In this document: positions 11,392 to 21,873 of the stretch, one piece after another
Position numbering within the stretch: position 1 is the first letter of the stretch
Layout: each line of letters starts with the position of its first letter
Assembly (NCBI RefSeq): GCF_024713945.1
Contig: NC_134685.1
Location: 1-64,000, forward strand
From: Dermatophagoides farinae
Lineage: Eukaryota; Arthropoda; Arachnida; Sarcoptiformes; Pyroglyphidae
DNA: 64,000 nucleotides
Direction of reading: 5' to 3'
Translations under genes and position numbers: made by a program
The notes under the pieces: generated by a model
Databases searched by the model: none
What the model saw: the letters and a program-made list of their open reading frames with translations, nothing else
Told to the model about the DNA's origin: nothing

Positions 11392-11996
11392 TGTCAATAT
11401 TTCAGTGATTACACACACACAAGGTTAGCAATGAAATGACGTAAAGTGATCGCAATGGCAATGCTTTTATGGACGAATGATGGGTTGAAATGAATTGTAA
11501 ATCGATCCACCACCATATATCAATAATCATGTCAAACCAGTAGTTGGTCATAAAACGCGATAAAATGCTGATCGTGGTTATAATGACTATGTGACTAATG
11601 TAACTGATTGATTGTTGTAGTGATACGATTATCATCATCATCATCACACACACACACACACACACATACAACCTGCTGTGGAATGCCGTTTGTTGTTAAC
11701 CAAACAAAACACAGTGACCATGGACGGTCGACCATCACTTTCGTTCGTTGTGAAACACTGCCTTGTCATTTCAAACAACCAACATCAACCACTGAAATCA
11801 CCTGAGGCTTTTCAAACAAAACATTTCATTCTCCATCAATAGAGGATTCATCATCTACAGATCTTTTAGACAAAGTACAACATTGGTCTGAAGCTTAAGC
11901 TTACAATTGAAATCCATGTATCGATACTATCGATTGTCAATATCATGTGGTTATGTGCACACCATAATCAACAAAACAAGTCCGGCCTGAAGAAAA
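11392..11996. promoter_or_regulatory. Shared upstream region of HPRT (-) and mRpL14 (+)
   Basis: The two start codons are 605 bp apart on opposite strands, so their promoters must share this interval. It contains a CA run at about 11645-11668. No core promoter element can be fixed by eye. Confidence 0.5.
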
Positions 11997-12494
11997 ATGT
12001 TTCGCCGATTGTCAATCAATCTCGTTCCAACAAGGTAATTGTTACTGCTTTATTATTGTGATACATTACTAAACTAAATTACTAGGACGGCACCACCATC
12101 GGTTAACCTGCACACGACCGGATCAATGCAATGGGTGCAAAAACAAACTCGATTGCGTGTAGTGGACAACTCAAAATTGGGTCGTGAAGCCATGACTGAG
12201 GGCAAACAAGTCAAATGCATCCACGTCTACAAAAAGAATGCCAAAGTTCATGACGGCCAATTGGGCGACAAGGTGCTGGTCACAATCAAAGGCCAGATGA
12301 AACGCGGTTATGTCGTCGGACTGGTGGCAGAACAACGACCAATGATTGCCAAGTTTGACACAAACAATGTCGTGCTGATCGAAAACAATGGCAATCCATC
12401 GGGCACACGAGTGGTTGTTCCGGTTCCCAACTATCTGCGAAGCAAAGGAGCCGAATTGGCCAAGATTGTGGCCATTTCTAGTCGTTTTGTGTGA
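11997..12494 (+). CDS. MRPL14: Mitochondrial large-subunit ribosomal protein uL14m
   Basis: Structural protein of the mitochondrial 39S subunit, 148 aa. Exon 1 is 11997-12034 and exon 2 is 12086-12494; the 51-bp intron has GTAATT..ACTAG ends. Exon 1 gives a short basic presequence (MFRRLSINLVP), and the mature part starts around LHTTGSMQWVQ. The L14 fold is clear from TRLRVVDNS, KCIHVYKK, GDKVLVTIKGQMKRG and VVLIENNGNPSGTRV. Length fits metazoan MRPL14 (about 145). AATAAA at about 12539. Confidence 0.95.
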
Positions 12495-12715
12495 TGTTTT
12501 GAATGTATTCTTTTCTATTCTATGATGATGATGATCATAATAAATCAGTTGCATTTATTTATCCATTTATCCATTCATTAAATTAAAACATGTATAAAAC
12601 ACGTAGAAAATTAGTGTATACACTTGGTTGCTATTCTCATTGATTGATTTGTAGCGGATTTTCTCTCAACGAATCCTTTATTCAAAATTGGATACAGTAA
12701 CACTATAGTCTATAC

Positions 12716-12951
12716 ATGTGTTAACGCACAACGCAAACCGATGAGTCACACACGTTGTTCTTGAAATGAAGAAAAGTCTGGAAAGAAGAGAAGAAAAGTC
12801 TAGAAAGACAGAGCATTGCATCATGTACACTTACCGTATTCGACGACATTTCATCCCATTTTTATGTCCAGAATTCCACCATAGTGATACAAGCTCGAAC
12901 GTACTTTGTGAACGCTGCCGCTTTCATTGTGACAAAGACGTGATTATCGGG
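12716..12951 (+). promoter_or_regulatory. uORF-bearing leader of the ATF4-like gene
   Basis: Successive upstream ATGs precede the bZIP gene: a two-codon ORF at 12716-12724 (Met-Cys-stop), a seven-codon ORF at 12741-12764, and a longer ORF starting at 12766, two bases after the previous stop. A strong 3' splice site (pyrimidine tract then CACAG) at 13279 implies an intron before the main exon. The donor is unsettled; GGG|GTAGTA at 12951/12952 is the best candidate seen. ATF4 genes are known to be translated through ordered uORFs. Confidence 0.5.
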
Positions 12952-13280
12952 GTAGTACTCTGTGTTCATCATCACTTGTTTTAATAAATACGTATCACCA
13001 ACGACACTGGCACTTTATTTCTGCCTGAGCTACTGACAAGTCCAAATTCGTCATTTTAAACAAAGTTTTATATATTGAATTGAATTGTGTAATTTGTTAA
13101 TTTGGATACAATGTTTTTCTTCTAAATCACCTCGTTTATCTATTGCCGATAGTCCAGAATATCTGGGTGACAATTTGCAAAATCTAAACAATATTCCAAA
13201 ATGTACTGATTGATTGACTTTGAAATTCGAATCGATTGATAATTTTACTAACCATTTTTTTATATTGACCAATACACAGG

Positions 13281-13400
13281 GAACTCACTACGCTTATTTC
13301 GTTGTTTATCTATCGCCATAAAATTGATATCAAGAATAACCATGAAACCTATGACTGGATTATCATCATGTTGGCCCATTTCGGCCACATTGTCCGTTGA
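13281..13400 (+). promoter_or_regulatory. Frame overlapping the ATF4-like start codon (candidate uORF2 end)
   Basis: From the acceptor at 13279 one frame stays open for 39 codons and stops at 13398-13400, overlapping the first 59 nt of the main CDS in another frame. This is the layout of the inhibitory uORF2 of ATF4. Whether an upstream ATG feeds this frame depends on the unidentified donor; with the donor at 12951 the long uORF would instead stop at 13319-13321, 20 nt before the main ATG. Confidence 0.4.
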
Positions 13401-14322
13401 CCATAACCAAGTGTTTGGCTATTGTTCAGAACCACCATCATTTGATCTGGATTGCTGTCTCAGTAGTGATGATGGTGATCATAAACACACTGATAATGAT
13501 GATGGCACCAATCTTGATTTTGACCTGATCAACTACACGGACAGTCAATTGGAACAGGTCATATTTGACCCAATTAACAACAATGAGGATCTTTGCCATG
13601 GATTCGGCAACCTTTCGTTCGTTGGCCTGTTGAAACAAGAAGATTTCGATTTCATCAACATCAAACCAAGCCAAGACCTCTGCTCACCAGATATCGGTCC
13701 ATATTCGCCCAGCATATTTGCCACCACAACACTTGATAAGGACGAATGTCCACAATCTCCATTGATCACAAGCCAATGGCCAGAAGATGACGAATGTCAT
13801 GGACAATTGGATTCGGAACCATTTCCACATTCATTGGATGTGGCCAACTATGAAGAAGTTTGCACAGATTCTCCTTTCTACTCGTCATTCACCGACATGG
13901 CAGCAGTTGAATCAGAACAGTTATTGCAGCAGCAGCAGCAACAACAGGATCATCATCATGATGATGGGGACGACCAAAGCCTTGCATCGTTTGTGACCAT
14001 TACGACCAATTCATCGCCAAACAAACGAAAATCGGTGGACAAAGATGAATCTAAAAGCCAAGTGCGAAAGAAACGTCGTGCTTGTCGTCGTGTATTGGAC
14101 GACCGAATCAAACATCAAAACAAAGTGGCCGCTATGCGATACAGGCTAAAGAAACGGGAAGAGAAAACACTCATAGATGACCTGTTGGCCGTCGAACAGC
14201 AACGTAACAAGCAATTGTCGGACCAAGAGGAAGAGTTGAACGTCCAAATCAAAGTGCTAAAAGAGCTGCTGGCCAAATATCTATCGCCTAGATTGCTTGA
14301 CAGTCAAATGCATCTAACCTAA
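13342..14322 (+). CDS. ATF4: ATF4/cryptocephal bZIP transcription factor
   Basis: Nuclear stress-response transcription factor, 326 aa. The open frame extends upstream to a TTG, but the first ATG (MKPMTG) is at 13342. A basic region at about residues 245-275 carries the signature N-K-x-A-A-x-R-Y-R-x-K-K-R-E-E, matching ATF4 and insect cryptocephal rather than CREB or Jun. A leucine zipper with heptads follows to about residue 318. The N-terminal two thirds are acidic (D/E/S-rich, transactivation-like) with a glutamine run and an HHHDDGDD patch at about residues 195-210. AATAAA at about 14367, close to the minus-strand signal of the convergent FHA gene. Translation is probably controlled by the uORFs described separately. 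Confidence 0.9.
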   Translation: MKPMTGLSSCWPISATLSVDHNQVFGYCSEPPSFDLDCCLSSDDGDHKHTDNDDGTNLDFDLINYTDSQLEQVIFDPINNNEDLCHGFGNLSFVGLLKQEDFDFINIKPSQDLCSPDIGPYSPSIFATTTLDKDECPQSPLITSQWPEDDECHGQLDSEPFPHSLDVANYEEVCTDSPFYSSFTDMAAVESEQLLQQQQQQQDHHHDDGDDQSLASFVTITTNSSPNKRKSVDKDESKSQVRKKRRACRRVLDDRIKHQNKVAAMRYRLKKREEKTLIDDLLAVEQQRNKQLSDQEEELNVQIKVLKELLAKYLSPRLLDSQMHLT

Positions 14323-14724
14323 ACATTGATTATCTTCATTTCATTATCATTGATATTTTTGCAGTAATAAAGTAAATTTATAAATTTATTCTCCATGTTT
14401 TGTTTCTCTCTGTGTGTGTGTATGTCCGATGTCCAATGTGTGAAGAGCATCATCATGTAATGTGTATATGTCCCCACTGATCAATCAGTGATTCAATCTG
14501 ATGAGTGATAATGTACAAGTCAATTGTTATAGGTGTGTTTATACGGTCTCGATGGATGTGAGTGTGTCTGCAAAAACAAAAAAAAAACATGGCCCAACTC
14601 TGGTCAGCAAAATTAAATCATCGATGAATGAATATTATGAATGATTGAATGAATAAATGAGAGATGAATTTGGATGACACATGATGACATAAGATGAGAG
14701 AATGCAAGTGAATCTGTTTACCGA
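14323..14724. other. Overlapping 3' ends of the ATF4-like and FHA genes
   Basis: Short convergent spacer. A plus-strand AATAAA at about 14367 and a minus-strand one (TTTATT at about 14386) lie within 25 bp of each other, so the transcripts probably overlap little. It contains a GT run at about 14413 and the dyad CACTGAT..ATCAGTG near 14476. Confidence 0.5.
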
Positions 14725-16560
14725 TCAAGCATCGGCCGCGGAAGCCAATGCTCCAATTTCATCGACATCTTGATCATCGTCTTCTTCTTCCTCTTCACTG
14801 AGGTCTTTCGTCTTCTTGTTGGCTACACACAGACAAAAATAAAGTGAGTCAAAGAAATCATATGGTCATTCATTCATTAACCTTTTTTGGCTGCTGCCCG
14901 TTTGGGCGGTCTTCCTGGAGGACGTTTGTTTGTGGCTTTGCGTTTGTTAACGGGACGACCATCATCATCTTCATCCTCTTCATCGTCAACAAAATCATCG
15001 TCCGCTTTACGATTCGAACGCGCTTTAGATTTCCGTTTAGACGTCGGGTGACGGTCGTCCAGATCCAAATCGTCCTCAATATCATCGTCAATATTGTCTT
15101 CTTCTTCGGATTCACTTCGTGCTGCTCGACGAGTCGATTTCCTCGTTGGAGTTTGTCGGCCGCGTTTCGATCCAGCTCGACTGGCTGACGATTTTTTTGG
15201 TGTCGATTTCTGCAGCAAAATCATCAATCACATCATTAGTTTGCTCACTGATGAGAGTGTGAAAGACTCACCTTTTTCTTTTTGCCCCAATCGCTGTCTG
15301 AATCGGAATCAACGTCCGATTCTACATATTTACTACGTGATCGACCACCACCACCACCACGACCTCGACCACCTGACTTTCGTTCCATTTCCCAGTCGCT
15401 GTCGGACCCACTGCTTGAAACAGCGGCAGCTCCACGTTTGCGACCTCGACTTGGTTTATAGTCTTCTTCACTCTCACTTTGTTGCCATAGTTCGTCATCA
15501 CTGGCCACAAAATCATCCAACGACACGACATTTGACTTGGCCTGTTTCTGTGCTCGTCGAGGACGTCCGCGATAAGAACCGGCAGCCGTCGACGCTTTGG
15601 CATTCTTGGCCGATTTACGTTTCGACGAAACGACTTCTTCCTCCTCTTCTTCCTCATCGTCATCATCACCATTATCGTCGTCGCTTTCCATGTCTTCGTC
15701 GTCGTCGTCATCAGCATCAACATCATCATCATCATCGTCTTGTTCGTAGTCGCTTTCGTCTTTAGATTTGGACTGAGTGGCAGCAGTAGCAGTAGCAGCA
15801 GCAGCTGATTTACGACCTCGTTTCTTGGCTTGTTGTCCTCCTGACTGCGGCTTGTCCTTGTTGTTGTCTGTATCCTTGGTATTTTCGTCATCATCATCAG
15901 TGGCGCGTTTGCTAGCAGGAGCATCAGTCGCCTTTTTCTGTTGTTGTTGTTGTTGGGTTGTGGAATTCGAGCCATTCACATTATCGTTGGCGGTGGTCGT
16001 TGTCGTGCTTGGACTATCGTTGTTATTGGTGACCTTTTTGGCCGCATCGGCAGAATCATTTTGTTGTTGTGGATTATCGTTGGTGGTGGTGCTGGAGACC
16101 AAATCTTCGATGAATACCTGGTATTTGTATTGTTGTGCTTGAAAGCCAAACACGTCACCGTGATTCAGATTCAACGTGTTGTCTTTTTTGATCAATTTGG
16201 GAGTCGATTGTGGATCTTTGCCAAAATAGAATGTTGGATTCACATGCAGCTATCAAACAACAACAACAACAACAATAACAAAACAAAACAAAACACAAAT
16301 CATTATACAATAAAAAATCAATTGAAACCCACTCACCGAAGTTAGAATCACTTCGCCACTGTTGCTCACTTCGATGGCTGCATGAGTCCTCGACACTTTT
16401 TTGTCGGCACACTGTCGATTCATCAAATTTAATGCTTGTCAAACAATGACTTGGTCATACTTACATCCAATAGTTGACCGCGTCCCAACGTAGTTGATCC
16501 AACGGGAAGATCCACCTCTTTGCAGGTGTCATTGCTTAGCGTTTTCAAATAGATTCGCAT
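14725..16560 (-). CDS. APLF-like FHA-domain nuclear protein with acidic/basic tail
   Basis: Likely nuclear DNA-damage or chromatin protein, 524 aa. Exons in coding order: 16465-16560, 16337-16411, 15272-16249, 14882-15209, 14725-14822. Residues 1-100 form an FHA domain of the APLF/PNKP type: TTLGRGQLL, then DKKVSRTHAAIEV (phosphothreonine-binding Arg/Ser/His), then LHVNPTFYFG and LNHGDVFGF. The NPTFYF segment is specific to the APLF-like subgroup. The rest is disordered: Gln and Thr runs, long Asp/Glu tracts, SDSD clusters that look like CK2 sites, an RGRGGGGGR patch, and an AT-hook-like RPPGRPPKR near residue 485. No PBZ zinc fingers, which human APLF has, are visible. Could be called simply an FHA-domain chromatin protein. 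Confidence 0.82.
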
Positions 16561-17069
16561 TGTGTTTGTATGACTTCTGCTGCTGGATTGGAATATCAAT
16601 CGTCAATCCAAGATTAAAGTCGGGTTGATGACAAGCAAACAAGACACACACTTGTCAAGCCGGTTGGTACAATATTCCCGTGATGATAACGGACGGTCTT
16701 TCTTTTGGACAGGATATCGCGATATTGTCAAAAGTCAACTCAATTCTGTTGTCGTTATTATTGAATTTGACCACAATTCATCAACGACACACACACACAC
16801 AGAGAGAAAAAGATTCTTGCTACTGCTGTTGTCTTTCTGTCTGCCTTTGTGTCTGTCCAGCAGCGAAAAATGAAACGAGTTGGCCATCAATGTGAGCAAG
16901 CCATAATGCTGTGTGTGTGTGTGTGTGTGATGTATGTGCTCACCGCTGCTGTTGTGGTTGTGGCCACCACCACCACCACCACTCTCACAGATACATTCGT
17001 TTTCGTTTTTGACCACTTGGGGCGGTATTGCTGCCGAAACATGTATCAAATCGGCAAATCACGACAATC

Positions 17070-17231
17070 ATGGCTGCTCCTACTTTAGCGGCTGGATTGG
17101 CCACCACCAGATGGCGACCACTTTTCAAATTTGAAATTGGTCAACTATATACCGGCAAAACGATTCAATTTGCTACGCCGATGATGATCGGCGCCAAGAC
17201 GATGATCCAATCCAACGCAACGGCCAGATAG
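17070..17231 (+). CDS. Short hypothetical ORF between the FHA and GPA2 genes
   Basis: A 53-codon open frame (MAAPTLAAGLATTRWRPLF...) with an Ala-rich basic N-terminus that would suit a mitochondrial presequence. I do not recognise it. It could be a tiny gene driven from the shared promoter region or a leader ORF of the GPA2 transcript. No intron signals needed; no second line of support. Confidence 0.25.
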   Translation: MAAPTLAAGLATTRWRPLFKFEIGQLYTGKTIQFATPMMIGAKTMIQSNATAR

Positions 17232-17414
17232 TCGATAGACGTCGGTTGAAAGCAGTCATAGCATTGTGAACGACCAAGCCAACTTGATTATAGAGTCTGC
17301 AGTTTTCATTAATTTGCGATTTCGTTGTCGATAATTTTGGTTCCACATTCATAGAATTGGCGACAAAACAGTGTCCACTGTGCTAGCTCATCGACAAAGT
17401 GAACATCGAATACG

Positions 17415-17487
17415 ATGAGCCATTCTCGAATCGATTACGACCACAACAGCATTGTCGCTCTATCCATCGACCATCAATGGCAATCAG
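17415..17487 (+). other. Candidate 5' exon of the GPA2 gene
   Basis: ATG at 17415 followed by 24 sense codons and a perfect donor, CAG|GTAAGTG, at 17487/17488. Spliced to the acceptor TTTTCTAG at 19890, the frame runs in phase into the GPA2 reading frame, which would add about 41 residues before the internal Met at 19941. If real, the intron is 2.4 kb, far longer than others here. The internal Met gives a better signal peptide, so this exon may be leader or an alternative start. Confidence 0.45.
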
Positions 17488-19890
17488 GTAAGTGAAATGA
17501 GGTCAACTGTTGCACCTGAAGAGTGGAATGCGTTGATTGATTAATTGATTAATTGATTAACTAATCGATAAATCGTTGCTTGTTGTTAATTTTTAAGAAA
17601 GTGTGGTGATTATTATTTCTTAATCTCGACCTAAATGACAATTGCCGTTCGCCATTATGCATGATGAATAATTGTTTGGCCATTAGGAACATTTTACTAC
17701 TGCAACCAATGAGCATGAGTTGTCGGTAATAGCCATCTCTATTTATAGACCATCATTCTGTTTGGCTGTTCATATTTATCTTCCATTATGGGCATTTTTT
17801 GTTTAAATTTTTCAAAAATGATTCGAAAACAATGCGGCCAACCCGCCATTATTCTGATTCTCATTAATGGGAACCCAAATAGAAACGGCACCTGATACCA
17901 GAATTCTCCATTCTCCATTCTCCATTGTTTGTTTGTTCAGTCGGCATTTTATGAATGGTTGTGGGAAGCATTGCAATGCATCCCATTGTCATTCAGATTC
18001 CGATTCTGAATAGGGTGTGTTTGGTTGTTATTAAGACTTTATCGACCATTACCTAGCTATTAAATTGACAAATTAATCAAGTCCATGTGAATGAAATTGC
18101 TATTTTTGGGCCCATTGAACCACCAAACAAACAAAAAAACAAACAAGCAAACAAACAAAAAAACAAACAATGTCATAACCAACACAACATGAACAACAGG
18201 AACAAGCCAGGCGTGTGCATAAAACGGGATCGATTGCCAATTACTTTGGACGTCAGTCGTGTTCATCATGTTTATTCACTGATAATGATAATCCGTTCGG
18301 AACAAATAATGTTAATGTTCCGTTTTTTCAAGAGTACAGTACGTGTTCTATTCATTAATTCTCTCATTCAATTTGCTGTCCATTGTGTGATTATGCTCAG
18401 ATTCATTCACAGACTCGAACCATAATCGATAAATTTTTGTTTAATCGAGTCCTCCTTATTCCTTGAACAAACAAACAAACAAACACACACACACACCTCT
18501 CTTGTTTGTTGGCTGGTTCTCATTGTTTCATTTTCTTGTTTGCTGTGTGTGGCCGGCTGCCTTAGCCATTCAGTTGGAGTTAATTAATTTGTCCAATGTT
18601 TTTCCGCTTGTCTCAGCAACAATAACAATTAAAATGACTCACTACGCCAATGTCAGAATGTCAGAATGTGTCAACATTTCTCCTCCTCTTTATTCACATG
18701 AATGATTAATCTGTTTGTCATTCATTCACACACATGGATCCGATTCGAAATGAAATGAAAATGGACGCTTCACTGCCTTGCATTTCAGATTCAAACTCAT
18801 TATTACAGCCATAGCTGTCGACAAAGGCATCAGTCTGTACTTGCCATCATAATTAATTTGCCGCATCATCAGACAAGTGAATATTTGCTCATTAGTATGC
18901 ATTCGATTGCCAATCCAGTCTTGTCAGCATGACCACAAGGCAATTAGCACACTACACTCACCCCTGACATTCGACAATCAGTCAAATCAGTTTGTGTGTG
19001 TGTGTGTATGTGTGTGTGCGAACATGCCAACTCAGCACATTACCTATGCAAATGCCGAGTGTTGAGTGAATTAGCAGTGATTAGTGAATTAATTGCTACC
19101 ACTGACAACCATTATTGGTCCGACTACATTATTCCATTAGCAGCAACAGCACCATCTTTGCTCCAATCGCGTATCCGGACTGAACTAGATTTCTAGATTT
19201 CTCACTCTCGAGATGTTTCAATTTGGCTTTACACTAATACCTTTGTATCATCAGAAACACACACACACACACTGCACTTACAACACACCAGCATACAGAC
19301 AAAGTCAGAATGACATAGATCCGGTTCGACATCGATCTAACTGCAGCAGCAAAATACGCCCCTAAGATGACCGAGTCAGCACTCATTGATCGAATCCTGT
19401 GCCAATGACGTAATTTCCTGAATAAGCTAGATTTGAGTTTAACGCCATTAAACTTTTCATTCTAACCATACTTCATTACCTGCTTCATTATGGCCGCATT
19501 AGTTTCACAAACCAAACACACACACATACACGGAGAGAGAGATAGAGATGAAAAGATAAACGGCCCAACATTTAGCTCGATTGTGTGAATGCAGGCAAGT
19601 ACCCGTGGCCCCATTGATGAGAACGGAATCAGAGTTGATGCATTCATTCATAGTGTGATCATTGTTCTAAGGTAGTGTTGCATGTTTCAGCACCAGCAGT
19701 AATGCATGAGTGAATCAATTGTTTCCGGATGTAGTTAGGCATCATGTCAGTCCATCAAATCAGTGTATCAAACTTTTTCCTTTATGCTTCGTTGAACGGA
19801 TAACGTGCAAGTGTGGAACCATTTCCATTGTTCGACAACATTTCCACACGCATCTCTAACTCCCTATCTATTTCTTGTTTGCTTTTCTAG
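17488..19890. other. Long candidate intron or upstream region of GPA2
   Basis: 2.4 kb with no coding region seen. It contains AAAC-type tandem repeats (18116-18170 and 18466-18485), CA/GT runs (near 18485, 18990 and 19258) and a tandem CCATTCT tract at about 17908-17925. Confidence 0.45.
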
Positions 19891-19940
19891 CCGAATCCAG
19901 CACTAAAACGCGATCGAATCAATCGACAAACAACAAGAGA

Positions 19941-20385
19941 ATGGATCACCAGCACCGGTCAGCGTGGTTCGAATATTCTCTATGGTCAAGTAGTCATCAT
20001 CAATGCTGGTCAAGTTTGGTGATAATAGTCACGTTTGTGCTAATCTCCCATTGCTGTTCGGGTTCTGTTTGGGAACAAAAAGGCTGTCACATTGTAGGTA
20101 AGTTGTCATTCTCATCACTCCAACATCCCAACACCAATGATTCGATTCTGGTTTCTTTACCGTGGCAAGGTCACACCCAAAAGATTGACATACCTGGTTG
20201 CATCAATTTTGAATTGACATCAAACGCCTGTCGTGGATACTGTGTATCGTATGCGATACCATCGAATCAAGAAACGCTGCTGGTCAACGGAAAGCAGATG
20301 ATCACTTCTGTGGGCAACTGTTGTGCGATGACCGAGACCGAAGTGGTAAGTGCTGAAAATTGAAACAAAACACCCCACCCACCCA

Positions 20386-20422
<37 letters not shown>

Positions 20423-21159
20423 GCCACATTAGCCAATTAGTGTCAATGAGACTGAGAGCCAGAGTGAGTCCCATGATGGCGAACCACAAAGCAATACCCT
20501 AGTGATTCGTTTGATATTCCCGAGAGCGGACGAGCGTGACAACCCATGTTTCCATTCGCCTGATTGGTTTGGGGTTGTTTGTTTAATCAGATGATGATGT
20601 TAATGTTAGCATTAGCAAAAGTGGCCGGCAATTATTCACGAATTCATAGAATGCCTCGAATGTCGCCGGAACGAATGACAAATGATTGTGGTTTGGTCAC
20701 TGAGTTTCGGCGAAAAGTTTTGCACATCCGATTGGCCCAATGAAATTCAAATTTCTCTTTTCTGACAAAGAATGACCAACATGGAGCTCGTTAGTCATGT
20801 TGGTTGTATGTCTAATACATACATACACACACATACATTATAATTAAGCGACGACAGACTGCGATTTATGGCAGGCAACATCCAGGTAGCTAGCTCCAAC
20901 ATGCACACAGCACACAGCACACATCATAATTCATCATGATCATTGCAAAGGTCGAATCAATAATTGATCATGCCTTTATGGGCATCGCTAGCGAGTGATT
21001 AATGAAATATTCATCAGATTGCCATCTAATCACATTCTGTCCATATGTTTCTTGTTTTTTCTCCAGATGAGCGTGCGAGTAATGTGTCGCAACGGACCCA
21101 AAGACATCAAATTCAAATCGGCCACCAAATGTGGATGTTTCCATTGTAAAAAGTATTAA
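19941..21159 (+). CDS. GPA2: Glycoprotein hormone alpha-2 subunit (thyrostimulin alpha type)
   Basis: Secreted cystine-knot hormone subunit expected to pair with GPB5 and act on an LGR1-type receptor. Exons: 19941-20097 (the exon itself begins at 19891), 20170-20345, 21067-21159; 141 aa. The precursor has a hydrophobic signal core (SSLVIIVTFVLISHCCSG), then the GPA2 pattern: GCHIVGHTQKIDIPGC, NACRGYC, QMITSVGNCC, VRVMCRNG, FKSATKCGCFHCKKY. All ten GPA2 cysteines are present, including the terminal C-x-C-x2-C. The 72-bp intron 20098-20169 has no stop and is a multiple of three, so an unspliced frame hides it; removing it restores the family spacing between the first two cysteines. No N-x-S/T sequon lies in the mature part. 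The GPB5 gene lies 1.8 kb downstream in convergent orientation. Confidence 0.95.
20346..21066 (+). other. Last GPA2 intron with CA repeat
   Basis: 721-bp intron between GTAAGTGC and CTCCAG. It holds a (CA)n run at about 20388-20419 and a small run of CACACAG units near 20905. No coding sequence seen. Confidence 0.8.
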
Positions 21160-21837
21160 CTTGCTTGCTGGAGCCAGCAGCATCTGCATTGGATAATCAT
21201 CTCCACACGATTCTCATCATCGTCATCATCATTCTCATCATCATCATCATCATTGGCCACCGTCATTAGCAATTCAATTAGAATCAAGTGGCCATCATCA
21301 TCGATGTCATGATGAATGAATAAATAAATCATCACTTTACTTCCGAACCTGCATGGCGGCCAATCTGTCATTAATAAACAGGTTGGCTGCCCATTTCATT
21401 AATTTCATTCATTTCATAGATTTCATAGTTATCTTTATTCCAATTGTTTGTCTCTTCCCATCTATATTCTGTTTTGTGTGTCACTCTGTACAGAATCCTC
21501 TTCTTCTAACCTTAAATCAATGAATGTCCATTCCAATAGACAATGATATATTGCCAAATTACTAGCATCCATATTCTGATTGATGATGATGATGACGATG
21601 ACAATAATAACAATAAAGTAAAATCCATTACAAACAAACAAACAATCTGATCTTTCTCATTCACATTCATTCATTCATTCATCGGTCAAAGAGCGTGCAT
21701 GTCTTCCATCGGCACCACATTATAGTGCGGAGACAAACAATTTGAATAATTCATTCGATATGGCTCATACAATAAAAATCATCATCATCATAATCATCAT
21801 AATTCTGCTACGTGAATGATTAAAGTTTCCATGAATG

Positions 21838-21873
<36 letters not shown>

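Noticed and set aside
15094-15765. 223-codon plus-strand ORF rich in His, Arg and Leu
   Set aside because: Exact antisense of the acidic/Ser-rich tail of the FHA gene; a compositional shadow.
18116-18170. Regular AAAC/AAAAAAC spacing that resembles a short repeat array
   Set aside because: Simple tandem repeat without spacers; not a CRISPR array, as expected in a nuclear genome.
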